A stretch of DNA of 64,000 nucleotides, taken from NCBI RefSeq assembly GCF_000024165.1, contig NC_013194.1, forward strand, positions 1,612,001 to 1,676,000, given 5' to 3'. How positions within the stretch are numbered: the stretch's first letter is position 1; each line of letters starts with the position of its first letter. Position numbers and translations under genes: made by a program. Positions 7,829 through 17,459 of the stretch are shown piece by piece. The notes under the pieces were generated by a model. It saw nothing but the letters and a program-made list of their open reading frames with translations, searched no databases and was not told the DNA's origin. The DNA comes from Accumulibacter phosphatis (lineage in GTDB: Bacteria; Pseudomonadota; Gammaproteobacteria; Burkholderiales; Rhodocyclaceae).

Positions 7829-9118
7829 TACGTTGGTGCCGTGTCGCTGGCCTGCCTTTCGCGTGATGGTCACGAGGTTATCGGGGTCGACATCGACGCC
7901 ACCAAGCTCGACCTGATCATGGCCGGCAAGACGCCGGTGGTCGAGGAGGGAATGGTCGATCTGATGGCCTTCGCTGCAGCCAGTGGCCGCGTCGCAGTAA
8001 CCACGGACGCCCAGCAGGCGGTGCTCGACAGCGAAATTTCCCTGGTTTGCGTAGGAACGCCATCCGCGGCCAACGGCAGCCAGGATCAGGGTGCGATCCT
8101 GCGTCTGGCGGCAGAGATGGGGCGCGCAATCGCCGGCAAGAGCGCGCCGCACATCGTCGTCTTTCGCTCGACCCTGGTGCCGGGCACGGTTGAGGACGTG
8201 CTGCGGCCGATCATCGAAGACGAGTCCGGCAAGAAGGACGGCGTGGACTTTTTCCTCTGCTTCCAGCCGGAGTTCCTGCGCGAAGGCTCGTCGATCCGTG
8301 ATTATGACAAGCCCCCCTTCACGGTCGTTGGCGCCAACCATGCCTACCCGGTCGAGCGCCTGCGCGAACTGTTCGGCAATCTGCCATGCCGCTTCATCGA
8401 GACATCGGTTCGCTCGGCCGAGATGATGAAATATTGTTGCAACAACTTCCATGCGCTCAAGATCACGTTTGCCAATGAGACGGCACGCCTGTGCGCGGCA
8501 CTCGGCGTGGATGCCTTCGAGGTGATGGATCTGGTCTGTCAGGACACACAGCTCAACATTTCGACGGCCTATCTGAGGCCCGGGTATGCCTTCGGCGGTT
8601 CCTGCCTGCCCAAGGATCTGCGGGCGACTACCTACCTGGCCAAGATCCACGACGTCGACATCCCGATGCTTGGTGGCATCATGCAGTCGAACCGCAATCA
8701 TCTCGATCTGGCGCTGAACAAACTGCTGGCCTTCGGCAAGCGCAAGATCGGTTTCGTCGGGCTGTCGTTCAAGACCGGCACCGACGACCTGCGCGAGAGC
8801 CCACTGGTGACCCTTGCCGAACAACTCATCGGCAAAGGCATGCAGCTTGCCATCTACGATCCCGAGGTTCACCTGGCAAGCTTGCTTGGCGCCAACCGCA
8901 ACTTCATCGAGAAGCATCTGCCGCACATCGGACAAATGATGCGGGCGGACTTGGCGGAGGTCATCAATGAGTCGGAAGTGCTGGTGATCGGGCTATCGGG
9001 GCAGGCGATCGCCGAGACGCTCGCGAGGTCGTGCCGGGCCGAGCAGGTACTCCTTGATCTGGTCCGGCTACCGAACCCGGCGGCAATCCCGGCGGCGGTC
9101 CACGGACTGTGCTGGTAG
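7802..9118 (+). CDS. algD: GDP-mannose 6-dehydrogenase-like (AlgD family)
   Basis: 438 residues, the length of AlgD. The N-terminal Rossmann motif GLGYVG is at 7-12. GTPSAANGSQD and NPEFLRE-like (QPEFLREGSS) motifs follow. The active-site Cys is C268 in FGGSCLPKDLRA, the same number as in Pseudomonas AlgD, and the protein ends in LCW as AlgD ends in ICW. The enzyme oxidises GDP-mannose twice with NAD+ to GDP-mannuronate, the precursor of alginate-like acidic polysaccharide. UDP-glucose dehydrogenase is the close alternative, but the overall match favours GDP-mannose. Translation is probably coupled to the truncated glycosyltransferase in front. Confidence 0.85.
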   Translation: MKISIFGLGYVGAVSLACLSRDGHEVIGVDIDATKLDLIMAGKTPVVEEGMVDLMAFAAASGRVAVTTDAQQAVLDSEISLVCVGTPSAANGSQDQGAILRLAAEMGRAIAGKSAPHIVVFRSTLVPGTVEDVLRPIIEDESGKKDGVDFFLCFQPEFLREGSSIRDYDKPPFTVVGANHAYPVERLRELFGNLPCRFIETSVRSAEMMKYCCNNFHALKITFANETARLCAALGVDAFEVMDLVCQDTQLNISTAYLRPGYAFGGSCLPKDLRATTYLAKIHDVDIPMLGGIMQSNRNHLDLALNKLLAFGKRKIGFVGLSFKTGTDDLRESPLVTLAEQLIGKGMQLAIYDPEVHLASLLGANRNFIEKHLPHIGQMMRADLAEVINESEVLVIGLSGQAIAETLARSCRAEQVLLDLVRLPNPAAIPAAVHGLCW

Positions 9119-9129
9119 GATGATGTAGC

Positions 9130-10152
9130 GTGTCGGCAGCTGTCCGTTTCTGGCGCCGAGGTGTCTGGATCAGCTTGCTGGTGCTGGTGGGAGCGCTGCT
9201 CTCTCTGGCGCCATACCTGAGCAGTTCGACCGAGATGGTTCGCATGCGCAACGCTCTGGTCTTGGTTGCCGGCAACGAAGGCGATCTTGCTTGGACGCCG
9301 GCCAACGTGCCGGCTGACTTCTTGCTTGAGCGTGGCGCGCCCTATCCGGAGTTCGTCGATGCAGTCAGTCGCCTCGGGTTGGACGGGATGCCGTCCGACT
9401 GGGAACGAGCGGTCGCCATCAGTCAACATCTGCTCGGTTCAAGTCCGGTGTTGTTGGGCGGCGCAATCCAGTCCGACCTGCTTGACAGCTATCGGCGCAT
9501 CGTTGGTACCGGCGAAGGCTACTGCGGCGATTTCGCCCGCGTTTTTTCGGGCTTGGCGCTAGCGGCCGGTATCCCGGTGCGGAGCTGGGCTTTCTCGTTT
9601 GATGGGTTCGGCGGTCATGGGCACGTCTGGGTCGAAGTATGGAACCGCGACATTGGGCGTTGGCAGCTCCTTGACGTGTTCGAAAACAACTACTTCGTCG
9701 GTGTCGACGGCGTGCCCATGTCGGCGCTCGAGGTCCATGCGTCCATGCGCGCCAACGCCACTACCGTGCGTCTGCTGCCACTCCATCCGACGGCCCGCTC
9801 CGGCGCTGCGACGCCGGAGCGGGCGTGGGAATACTACCGCCGTGGCCTGGATGAGTGGTATGCCGTGTGGGGCAACAATGTCTTCTCCTATGACCAGGCG
9901 CAACTCGTGCGCACCTTTGGCTCGGTGTCGCGTGCGCTCGAACAACTCGGCGGTATCGTTCAAGGCGTATATCCGGGCGTGAGGATTCTTGAAGAGCCGA
10001 ACAATCGACGGCAGGTCGAGGCCATTCAGTCGGTGCGCAGCCACCTGTTGTGGGTCGGCGCTACGGGTGCTGCTGCCCTGCTGGTGCTGTTGGTCTGTCT
10101 GGTCGCCTGGTGGACGGCAGGGCGGCGCTTGGCGGCGCGAGGCGCACGGTGA
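9130..10152 (+). CDS. Transglutaminase-like domain membrane protein
   Basis: 340 residues with an N-terminal membrane segment (about 12-30) and a second near the C-terminus (about 310-330). Between them lies a transglutaminase/papain-like core with the triad C132 (GEGYCGDFAR), H165 (GHGHVWVEVW) and D182 (LLDVFEN), all intact. The GTG start lies 12 bases after the dehydrogenase stop. Members of the family are peptidases or acyl/amide-processing enzymes. In a polysaccharide operon it may process a glycan-linked peptide or assembly factor, but no substrate can be named. Confidence 0.75.
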   Translation: MSAAVRFWRRGVWISLLVLVGALLSLAPYLSSSTEMVRMRNALVLVAGNEGDLAWTPANVPADFLLERGAPYPEFVDAVSRLGLDGMPSDWERAVAISQHLLGSSPVLLGGAIQSDLLDSYRRIVGTGEGYCGDFARVFSGLALAAGIPVRSWAFSFDGFGGHGHVWVEVWNRDIGRWQLLDVFENNYFVGVDGVPMSALEVHASMRANATTVRLLPLHPTARSGAATPERAWEYYRRGLDEWYAVWGNNVFSYDQAQLVRTFGSVSRALEQLGGIVQGVYPGVRILEEPNNRRQVEAIQSVRSHLLWVGATGAAALLVLLVCLVAWWTAGRRLAARGAR

Positions 10153-11282
10153 GCACTTTGGTCGACGCAGCACGACCGATCCTCGCGGACGCCGATCTGT
10201 GGCCGGCCGTTTGCGTTGTCGGGCCACTCCCACCGCCGTCTGGTGGTATGGCGAACCAATGTGAGCAACTCGTTCGCCTCCTGCGCGATGAAGGCGTCGA
10301 GGCCGAGTTGGTGTGTACCAACGCGTCGTATCGACCGGCATGGGCAGGCAGACTGCCTTTCTTGCGTGCAGGTTTTCGCTTGCTGCCCTACTTGCTGCGC
10401 CTCTGGCAGGCCGCGGGGCGGGCGCAGGTGATGCACGTCCTTGCCAACTCGGGCTGGAGCTGGCACTTGTGTGCTGCACCCGCACTGCTCATTGCCCGAC
10501 TCCGAGGGACTCCGGTGATCATCAACTACCGAGGCGGGAACGCCGATGCATTCTTTGCGTCGGCACCTCGCCATGTGCTCCGCATGCTTGCCGGCGCATC
10601 GCTGCGAGTGACCCCTTCGAAGTTCCTCTTCAGGGTTTTCTCCCGCTATGGCCTGTCGGCCGAAGTGGTTCCCAACATTATCGATCTGTCTCGTTTCGTA
10701 CCGGGGCGCGCGCGAATGTTTGGCGATGCGCCGCATCTCGTGGTTACGCGTAACCTGGAGCCTATCTACGACATTCCGACAGCGATCCGCGCTTTCGCGC
10801 GAATCCGGGATGGTTTCCGATGTGCGCGCTTGACCATTGCCGGTACTGGGCCGGAGCTTTCGCGCCTGGAGGCTCTGGTTGCCGACCTTGGTCTCCAGAC
10901 CGCGGTGAGCTTCACTGGACGCATTGCCAACGCGGATATACCGGCGCTTTACGCATCGGCGGACTGCCTGCTCAACCCGAGCACAGTCGACAACATGCCG
11001 GTGTCGATACTCGAGGCGTTTGCCAGTGGTGTGCCGGTTGTCAGTACCTGTGCGGGTGGCATTCCTGACTTGGTCGAGCAGGGCGTCAGTGGCCTGCTGG
11101 TGCCGGTCGGCGACCATGCAACGATGGCCACTGAAGCCCTTCGCGTCTTGCGGGATGCCGGCCTGGCTGCGGCTCTCAGGCAGGCCGGCCTGGAACAGGC
11201 ACACACGTACGCCTGGCCCCGAGTACGGAGGCAGTGGCTTGACGCGTATCGTCGGGTTGCTGCCGAACGAAGAGAATCCTGA
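10149..11282 (+). CDS. Glycosyltransferase family 4
   Basis: 377 residues from a GTG that overlaps the previous stop (GTGA). Longer in-frame starts exist upstream but would lie inside the transglutaminase gene. The N-terminal glycine loop PPPSGGMANQ precedes an acceptor domain. The C-terminal domain has TRNLEPIYD, AGTGPELSRL and SILEAFASGVPVVSTCAGG, the GT4 donor signature with its paired Glu. It probably adds one sugar of the exopolysaccharide repeat unit from a nucleotide donor at the cytoplasmic face. Confidence 0.88.
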   Translation: MSTLVDAARPILADADLWPAVCVVGPLPPPSGGMANQCEQLVRLLRDEGVEAELVCTNASYRPAWAGRLPFLRAGFRLLPYLLRLWQAAGRAQVMHVLANSGWSWHLCAAPALLIARLRGTPVIINYRGGNADAFFASAPRHVLRMLAGASLRVTPSKFLFRVFSRYGLSAEVVPNIIDLSRFVPGRARMFGDAPHLVVTRNLEPIYDIPTAIRAFARIRDGFRCARLTIAGTGPELSRLEALVADLGLQTAVSFTGRIANADIPALYASADCLLNPSTVDNMPVSILEAFASGVPVVSTCAGGIPDLVEQGVSGLLVPVGDHATMATEALRVLRDAGLAAALRQAGLEQAHTYAWPRVRRQWLDAYRRVAAERRES

Positions 11283-11370
11283 GTATTACGTGGTTTCGGT
11301 CACCGTCCATGCGGAAATCGTCGTGCCCGAGAGCGCTGGAACGCTGTGACCTGTCCTTTGGAAAACTGCC

Positions 11371-12090
11371 ATGACTGCCCTTTCCGAAACACTGCTGCGG
11401 AAATACTACGCCAACAGCCCGCATCCCTATCGGGTGTATGAGGAGCGCGTCGAGTCCTTGCTGACACCCGACAGCGTGTTGCTTGACGCCGGCTGCGGTC
11501 GCACCGTTCCGGTCCTCAGAAAGTATCTGGGACGAGCACGCGGCCTCATCGGCGTGGAACTGGTGAGTTTCACCGATGTTCCTCCTGGAATCGACGCCTA
11601 TAACGCTGATCTTTCGGCGATGCCGTTGCCTGACGCGAGTGTCGACCTCATCATCTCGCGCAGCGTGTTCGAGCATTTGACGGACCCGGAAGCGGTGTAC
11701 AAGGAACTCTCGCGCGTCTTGCGCCCCGGGGGGGCAGTGCTTTTCCTGACCGCCAACATGTGGGACTACGGTACGCTGGTGGCGCGTCTGGTTCCCAATC
11801 GCTTTCATGCCCGAATCGTCAGCAAGGTGGAAGGAAGGGCCGAGGAGGATACCTTTCCAACAGCCTATCGGACCAATACACGCGCCGACGTCGAACGGCT
11901 GGCAGCGTCGGCACGGCTCACAGTAGAGTCCTTCGAGTATCTGAGCCAGTATCCGAACTATCTGATGTTCAATGCTGGTCTTTTCTTCCTGGGGACCTGC
12001 TACGAGAAACTGATCAGTCGTTTCGACAGTCTTGGCTTTCTGCGCGGCTGGATCCTGGTAACGCTGCGCAAACCTGGCGTGGTGCGTTGA
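11371..12090 (+). CDS. Class I SAM-dependent methyltransferase
   Basis: 239 residues. Motif I, VLLDAGCGRT, is at about 37-46 and binds S-adenosylmethionine. Motif IV, SVDLIISRSVFEHLTDPE, and LRPGGAVLFLTANMWDYG follow, as in Methyltransf_11 enzymes. The gene is set 88 bases after the glycosyltransferase, with no other gene between. In this context it most likely methylates a sugar, a lipid-linked intermediate or a quinone-like carrier. The substrate is not predictable from sequence. Confidence 0.85.
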   Translation: MTALSETLLRKYYANSPHPYRVYEERVESLLTPDSVLLDAGCGRTVPVLRKYLGRARGLIGVELVSFTDVPPGIDAYNADLSAMPLPDASVDLIISRSVFEHLTDPEAVYKELSRVLRPGGAVLFLTANMWDYGTLVARLVPNRFHARIVSKVEGRAEEDTFPTAYRTNTRADVERLAASARLTVESFEYLSQYPNYLMFNAGLFFLGTCYEKLISRFDSLGFLRGWILVTLRKPGVVR

Positions 12091-12175
12091 TCGGTATTGC
12101 TGGTGGGACGGTCAGCCGGAGATCGCGACCCGCCAACCAACACGCGAGCAGTGTCTATTGCACAAGGAGAAGTGC

Positions 12176-13549
12176 TTGAGTCTGTATACCGGGATTTGTT
12201 CGCGTCTTCTGTTCCCGCTGCATGAACGCCTCAAAGGCCACGATTCGGTGGCGAGGCGGCAGCGGCTGGAGAAGAGCCAGTGGTGGCCCGTGGATCGCGT
12301 AGCCGAGGAGCAGGCTCTGCGCTTGCGCGACTTCCTGGTGGCCATCGGGGCGCGAGTCCCGTACTACCGGGACTTGTTCCGCCGCCTGGGCTTCGATCCT
12401 GCAAGCGTCCGTACAACGGCCGAGCTGTCGCTGTTGCCGCTGCTCGACAAGCCGGATATACGGGCCCATGTCGAGCGGCTGAAGGCGGATGGCCATGGAC
12501 CGCTGACGCGCTACAACACCGGTGGATCGTCGGGCGAGCCACTGATCTTCTACATGGGAAAGGGACGAAAGAGCCACGACGTTGCGGCGAAGTGGCGCGC
12601 TACACGGTGGTGGGATGTGGACATTGGCGATCGTGAACTGGTGGTCTGGGGCAGTCCGATTGAACTCGGTGCCCAGGATCGGCTTCGGCGCCTGCGTGAC
12701 GGAATCATGAGAAGCCACCTGTTGCCAGCTTTCGAAATGTCAGCTGCGAACCTCGACCACTTCGTCGACGCCATCCGCGACAGACGTCCAGCAATGCTCT
12801 TCGGCTATCCTTCGAGCCTCTCGTTGATCGCCCAGCGTGCGCAGCAGAGGAATCTGGATATGCGTGGCCTTGGAATCAAGGTGGTTTTCGTGACTTCAGA
12901 GAAGCTGTACGATCAACAACGCGCCGTGATCAGTCAGGTGTTCGGCTGCCCAGTGGCCAATGGCTACGGGGCGCGCGATGCTGGCTTCATCGCCCACGAG
13001 TGCCCTGCCGGCAGCCTGCATCTCAGCGCCGAGGACATCGTTGTCGAGACCGTACGTCCCGATGGCAAGCCGGCAGCGCCTGGGGAACCCGGTGAGATCG
13101 TCGTCACGCACATGGCGACAGGAGACTTTCCGTTTGTTCGCTACCGTACGGGAGATATAGGTCTGCTGAGCGACAAGACCTGTGCCTGTGGTCGCGGTTT
13201 GCCGGTTCTGGAAGACGTCCAGGGACGTACCACAGATTTCGTCGTTGCGCGTGATGGGACCGTGATGCACGGCCTCGCGCTGATCTACACGCTGCGCGAT
13301 CTACCGGGTGTCGAGCGTTTCAGGATCGAGCAGGTATCGATCGACCAGACGCTTGTCCAGGTGGTTGCCGGGCCGGCATTTGAGCGGGCGTCGGAGGAGC
13401 GGATCGTGCGCGACTTCAAAGCGCGCCTGGGTGAAACGGTTGATGTTCGGGTCGATAGGGTTGCCGCGATTGCCAGCGAGGCGTCCGGCAAGTTCCGCTA
13501 CGTCGTCAGCCGTGTGTCGGCCGCCACATCCCAAGCAACTCGCAACTGA
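12176..13549 (+). CDS. PaaK/CapK-like adenylate-forming enzyme
   Basis: 457 residues from TTG 12176, chosen because AAGGAG sits six bases upstream; another TTG 18 bases earlier lacks such a site. The ATP loop YNTGGSSGEPL is at about 113-123. Other family motifs are GYGARDAGFIAHEC and YRTGDIGLLSDKTCACGRGLPVLED, the latter with the Cys pair of phenylacetate-CoA ligase relatives. Such enzymes activate a carboxylate with ATP. In capsule and exosortase A loci the CapK-type members are linked to glycan modification rather than phenylacetate breakdown, so acyl or amino-acid decoration of the polymer is the likely role. Confidence 0.8.
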   Translation: MSLYTGICSRLLFPLHERLKGHDSVARRQRLEKSQWWPVDRVAEEQALRLRDFLVAIGARVPYYRDLFRRLGFDPASVRTTAELSLLPLLDKPDIRAHVERLKADGHGPLTRYNTGGSSGEPLIFYMGKGRKSHDVAAKWRATRWWDVDIGDRELVVWGSPIELGAQDRLRRLRDGIMRSHLLPAFEMSAANLDHFVDAIRDRRPAMLFGYPSSLSLIAQRAQQRNLDMRGLGIKVVFVTSEKLYDQQRAVISQVFGCPVANGYGARDAGFIAHECPAGSLHLSAEDIVVETVRPDGKPAAPGEPGEIVVTHMATGDFPFVRYRTGDIGLLSDKTCACGRGLPVLEDVQGRTTDFVVARDGTVMHGLALIYTLRDLPGVERFRIEQVSIDQTLVQVVAGPAFERASEERIVRDFKARLGETVDVRVDRVAAIASEASGKFRYVVSRVSAATSQATRN

Positions 13550-13558
13550 CCGACGACC

Positions 13559-14869
13559 ATGCGTGACATTCTGATTACGTTGATCATCCTCGGTCTCATT
13601 CCCTTCATTCTGGGCAAGCCGAGGGTCGGTGTCTACGTCTGGGCCTGGCTGGCGATGATGGTTCCGCATCGAATGGCCTTCGGGTTTGCTCAGACCATGC
13701 CGTTTTCCCACATGGTGGCATTGGCCACTCTCGCCGGCTTCCTCTTTTCGCGCGACCGACACCCGTTTCCCTCGTCGTCCATCACCACGACCTACCTGCT
13801 GTTTCTGCTATGGATGACGGTGACCAGTTTCTTTGCCATTGATAGCGGGGCTGCCATATTCGACCGGTGGGTTTTTGTCGTAAAGATTCATTTCTTTATT
13901 TTTCTCACTGTGATGCTGATACGTGGACGTGAGCAGATTGAGGCTCTGCTCTGGGTGATTACGCTATCAATCGGTTTCTATGGAATGAAGGGAGGCCTTT
14001 GGACCGTTACTACCGGCGGAGGCGGGCGCGTATGGGGGCCCGGAGGCGGGGTGATCGCGGGGAACAATGAGCTGGGAGTCGCTTTGGTCATGGTCGTCCC
14101 ATTCATGTACTACCTTTTTCAGACAGCCACGCACCGCTATGTGCGTTACGGGATGGTCTTTCTGATCGCGACGAACTTCCTGGGCATTCTGGGCACCCAG
14201 TCGCGGGGTGCCCTCCTGGCGGTGGTGGGGATGACTTTTTTCGTGGCCATGAAGAGCAAGAAACCGGTGTTGACGACACTGATCCTCGGCGGTGTGCTCC
14301 TGCTAGGGATTCTTTTTATGCCAGAAACATGGACTGGCCGCATGAGTACCATTGAATCCTTCGATCAGGACTCGTCGGCGATGTCGCGAATCTATACCTG
14401 GAAGACCCTCTGGACATTGGCGCTGGACAGACCTCTGGTTGGTGCCGGCTTTAACGCGGATATCCCCACAGTCTTCGCCATGTATGCTCCGAGAGACATG
14501 AGTTTCGATTGGCAAGGCCAGGTCTACGTAGCCCATAGCATCTATTTCCAGGCGCTGGGTGAGCACGGCTTCCCCGGCCTGCTTCTCTACGTGCTCATCG
14601 GGATTCTGGCGTGGCGAAAGGCTAACGAGGTGGCGGCGAAGGCGCGGCACGAACCGGAATTTGCCGCGTGGGCGCCCCTGTTGATGCGAATGTCGCAAGC
14701 CAGCCTGGCGGGGTTTGCAGTCGGTGGTGCCTTCCTGTCGTTGGTCCATTTCGACCTTCCGTACTACATGGTCGGTTTCGTGGTTCTGGTTGACGCGACG
14801 ATCAATGAAAGGCGCAAGTCCGCCAGCACAAGAGAAGTTCAGGAGGCAGTACCCAGACCGACCTCCTGA
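13559..14869 (+). CDS. Putative O-glycosylation ligase, exosortase A-associated (Wzy_C/O-antigen ligase-like)
   Basis: 436 residues with about ten membrane helices and a long periplasmic loop, the O-antigen-ligase layout. GGGGRVWGPGGGVIAGNNE and GTQSRGALLAVVG are shared with the TIGR03097 family found beside exosortase A. HSIYFQALGEHGFPGLLLYV is the conserved ligase/polymerase segment with its His and Gly. It probably transfers or polymerises the lipid-linked glycan at the outer face of the inner membrane. It follows the CapK-like gene by nine bases. Exosortase itself is not in the window and is expected upstream. Confidence 0.88.
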   Translation: MRDILITLIILGLIPFILGKPRVGVYVWAWLAMMVPHRMAFGFAQTMPFSHMVALATLAGFLFSRDRHPFPSSSITTTYLLFLLWMTVTSFFAIDSGAAIFDRWVFVVKIHFFIFLTVMLIRGREQIEALLWVITLSIGFYGMKGGLWTVTTGGGGRVWGPGGGVIAGNNELGVALVMVVPFMYYLFQTATHRYVRYGMVFLIATNFLGILGTQSRGALLAVVGMTFFVAMKSKKPVLTTLILGGVLLLGILFMPETWTGRMSTIESFDQDSSAMSRIYTWKTLWTLALDRPLVGAGFNADIPTVFAMYAPRDMSFDWQGQVYVAHSIYFQALGEHGFPGLLLYVLIGILAWRKANEVAAKARHEPEFAAWAPLLMRMSQASLAGFAVGGAFLSLVHFDLPYYMVGFVVLVDATINERRKSASTREVQEAVPRPTS

Positions 14870-14942
14870 GTCGCCGATCCCGCGTGCTTCCACCGCTAGC
14901 CGTCGGCAGGATCGATCGCTCTCGATCAATACGGACCTGCTG

Positions 14943-16066
14943 GTCGTTGATGTAGTATATTGGCATGATCCCGGGTGTGGCGGGGTGTGGGTGTCCGAGG
15001 AGGTTGGCATGGCAATGCGAGTGAAGCTAGAGACAGGCGAGGTGGGCCTCAGACAACGGTATCGGGTGACGAACTGGTCGGAGTACGACCGGGCGCTGGT
15101 CAATCGAGGCAATCTGACGATCTGGTTCGACGAGGCGAGTATCCGGGGCAGTTGGACGCCGCCGCGTCCGATCGGGCGCGGCAAGCCCGGGTGGTACTCG
15201 GAGACCGGCATTCAGACGTGCCTGACAATCAAGACCTTGTTCCAGTTGCCGTACCGCGCGACGGAAGGACTGATCAAGTCGCTGATGCGCCTGTGTCACC
15301 TGGACCTGCCGGTGCCGGACCACACCCACATGTCGCGACGTGCCGGAGAGCTTTCGGTGAAGATACCGCGCCGCCCGCGTCAGGGGCCGACGCACGTGGT
15401 GGTCGATTCGACCGGTCTGAAGATCTTCGGCGAAGGCGAATGGAAAGTGCGTCAGCACGGTGTCGGCGAGCGCCGCACTTGGCGCAAGATCCATCTGGCA
15501 GTCGACGAAACCACCAAGGACATCATCGGCATCGAAGTGACCACCACCGCTTGGGGCGACAGCGAAATCTTGCCCGGCCTGCTTGACCAGATTGAAGGCG
15601 AGATCGCCCAAGTCTCGGCCGATGGCGCCTACCACAGCCACGGCTGCCATGCGGCGATTGCCGAGCTGGACGCGCGTGCCACCATCCCGCCACGCGACGG
15701 GGCGGTCACGTGGGGAGGCGACCACGCTCGCGACGTCATCCTCCAGGAAATTGAAACCAAGGGACTCGACGGCCGGAAGAACGATAGCGGCTTCCACCGG
15801 CGCAGCATTGCGGAGAACATGATGTACTGGTTCAAGCAACTGGGGGACAGCCTGTTCTCCCGGCGTTTCGAGCGACAAGTGAACGAAGCCCACGTTCGAG
15901 CCGCCATCATCAACACCTTCACCTACCTGGGCATGCCGCAATCCGTCCGGGTAGGGCAAGTTGCGCCTGCTGCATGACGAATGACGGGAAATGGGGGAAC
16001 TCATGCCGGAAATGAGAAATCCCGTTTCATGGAATATTGGCATTGGCTAATAGTGCACCACCGCCA
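14943..16066 (+). mobile_element. IS5-family element, intact copy
   Basis: Ends resemble those of the split copy at 28591-39639: the left end reads gtcgttgatgtagtatattg and the right end, reversed, begins near ggyggtgcactatta. The 8-bp direct repeat acctgctg lies on both sides (14935-14942 and 16067-16074), marking the target duplication. It separates the O-glycosylation ligase from the deacetylase in the glycan operon. It may be polar on the deacetylase. Confidence 0.85.
15009..15977 (+). CDS. IS5-family transposase
   Basis: 322 residues from the ATG that follows GAGG by several bases. The N-terminal domain (VTNWSEYDRALVNRG, WFDEASI) and catalytic domain with DSTGLKI, ADGAYHS and the C-terminal FSRRFERQVNEA segment are those of IS903/IS5-type DDE transposases. 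No stop or frameshift is present, so it may be active. Fragments of the same gene occur at 28679-29105, 39030-39573, 44563-44634 and 45935-45999. Confidence 0.92.
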   Translation: MAMRVKLETGEVGLRQRYRVTNWSEYDRALVNRGNLTIWFDEASIRGSWTPPRPIGRGKPGWYSETGIQTCLTIKTLFQLPYRATEGLIKSLMRLCHLDLPVPDHTHMSRRAGELSVKIPRRPRQGPTHVVVDSTGLKIFGEGEWKVRQHGVGERRTWRKIHLAVDETTKDIIGIEVTTTAWGDSEILPGLLDQIEGEIAQVSADGAYHSHGCHAAIAELDARATIPPRDGAVTWGGDHARDVILQEIETKGLDGRKNDSGFHRRSIAENMMYWFKQLGDSLFSRRFERQVNEAHVRAAIINTFTYLGMPQSVRVGQVAPAA

Positions 16067-16150
16067 ACCTGCTGCGGTTCGTCCGCACTATTGTTGACGG
16101 CGCGTCCTCCGGCAACTGATCCGAGACACTTTTTGTGAAATAGAGGGACT

Positions 16151-17167
16151 GTGGAACTCTTGACCGCAACACTGGCGAAGGCAACCCTCGGCGCTCTGGA
16201 TGTCATCACCCCGCGCCGATTGTCGATCCTCATCTATCACCGCGTGCATGCCCGGCCGGACTCCCTATTTCCGCACGAGCCCGATACCAGGAGCTTCGAT
16301 CAGCGCATGCGCTTCGTCGCCCGGAGTTTCAATGTCCTGTCCCTGGGAGAGGCCGTCCATCATCTGGCTGCGGGTACCTTGCCACCTCGGGCGCTGGCGA
16401 TCACTTTCGACGATGGCTACGCGGACAACGCTGAAGTGGCATTGCCGATTCTCCGTCGCCACGGGCTGACAGCGACCTTTTTCGTGGCCACCGGCTTTCT
16501 CGACGGCGGCCGCATGTGGAACGATTCCGTCATCGAGTGCTTGCGTACCAGCACCAAGCCAGCGCTTGACCTTGAGGCGTTTGGCCTGGGGCGGTTGCCG
16601 CTGCCCGAGCTCAGCGACCGCCGGGCAGCTATCGAGCAACTTCTACCGCGCATCAAGTACTTGACGCTTGCGCAGCGGGAGGAGGCCGTTGTTCAATTGC
16701 AGGCGATAACCGGGGTCGCCGCCTTGCCTGCCGACCTGATGATGCGCACCGACCAGATCCGGGCGCTGCATTCGGCGGGCATGGAAATCGGCGCGCATAC
16801 GGTCAGGCATCCCATCCTTGCGTCCCTGACCCTGGCGGAAGCGGAAATCGAGATCGTTGAGGGCAAGCGCTGCCTCGAAGCGATGGTCGACGCGCCGGTC
16901 GACGTCTTTGCCTACCCGAATGGCAAGCCGGGTCAGGACTACCAAGCGGAGCACGTCAAGCTGGTAGAAAAGGTAGGGTTTCGCGGTGCTGTGACTACCT
17001 CCAGAGGAGTCGCGCAAACTGGCGATGACTTGTTCCAGCTGCCGCGCTATACGCCTTGGGGTAACGCTCTGCCAGTGTGGTCGATGCGCTTGCTGGCGCA
17101 TCAAAGGCGTCGGGATTTCCAGTTGGCCCCTCCCTGCGCGAACGGACAGCGATCCAAGCCCGCGTGA
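16151..17167 (+). CDS. Polysaccharide deacetylase family protein (NodB-like)
   Basis: 338 residues from a GTG. The NodB domain has ITFDDGYADN (D87, D88: catalytic base and metal ligand), the metal-binding His pair in GAHTVRHP, and VFAYPNGKPGQDY. It would remove acetyl or similar groups from amino sugars of the exopolysaccharide. No signal peptide is evident, so it may act in the cytoplasm or at the membrane. The glycan operon continues here on the far side of the IS5 copy, so its expression now depends on read-through or on a promoter in the 80 bases after the IS. Confidence 0.85.
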   Translation: MELLTATLAKATLGALDVITPRRLSILIYHRVHARPDSLFPHEPDTRSFDQRMRFVARSFNVLSLGEAVHHLAAGTLPPRALAITFDDGYADNAEVALPILRRHGLTATFFVATGFLDGGRMWNDSVIECLRTSTKPALDLEAFGLGRLPLPELSDRRAAIEQLLPRIKYLTLAQREEAVVQLQAITGVAALPADLMMRTDQIRALHSAGMEIGAHTVRHPILASLTLAEAEIEIVEGKRCLEAMVDAPVDVFAYPNGKPGQDYQAEHVKLVEKVGFRGAVTTSRGVAQTGDDLFQLPRYTPWGNALPVWSMRLLAHQRRRDFQLAPPCANGQRSKPA

Positions 17168-17192
17168 ACCGGCAAGCTCATTCGGGTCTATG

Positions 17193-17211
17193 CCGTTTCG
17201 TGTGGAACGGG
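17193..17211 (+). repeat. 19-bp inverted repeat partner of 18906-18924
   Basis: ccgtttcgtgtggaacggg here is the exact reverse complement of bases 18906-18924, with weaker similarity running about 15 bases outward. The pair flanks the IS110 copy but lies well outside its ends, so it is older than that insertion. It may be the ends of a decayed small element. Confidence 0.5.
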
Positions 17212-17411
17212 CCTCCAGCCGCCCTCGATTGCCACCGATGCAGGGCAACCCCAAGCCGCATTGCCGCGCGCGTTGATGGCGCTGTCAAGGGCGGGCGCAG
17301 CCCGGCGAAGCGAACCCTTTACTGCGTCAGAAACGCTAATACGCTCAAGGGCCTGGGGCTGGTTGCGGCTTCTCGCGGCCAGATCCCGAGCCCGTCCGGC
17401 GGCGAGGACTT

Positions 17412-17430
17412 CCCCGCCCTTGGGGCGGGG
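17412..17430 (+). terminator. GC-rich hairpin after the deacetylase gene
   Basis: A 7-bp perfect stem (ccccgcc / ggcgggg) with a five-base loop, followed by only two T before the IS110 junction. Before the IS110 arrived it would have been followed by a G-rich run, not a U-tract, so it is a weak terminator candidate. The rest of 17168-17434 holds no gene that I can support. Confidence 0.35.
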
Positions 17431-17459
17431 TTAGCAACTGTGTTCGGTGTCAAGCGTTT

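Noticed and set aside
7715..8935. 406-codon minus-strand frame opposite the dehydrogenase
   Set aside because: The opposite strand encodes a full AlgD-like enzyme with all catalytic residues; the shadow has no start signal or motifs.
10026..11204. 392-codon minus-strand frame opposite the GT4 gene
   Set aside because: No recognisable domain; explained by codon bias of the real gene.
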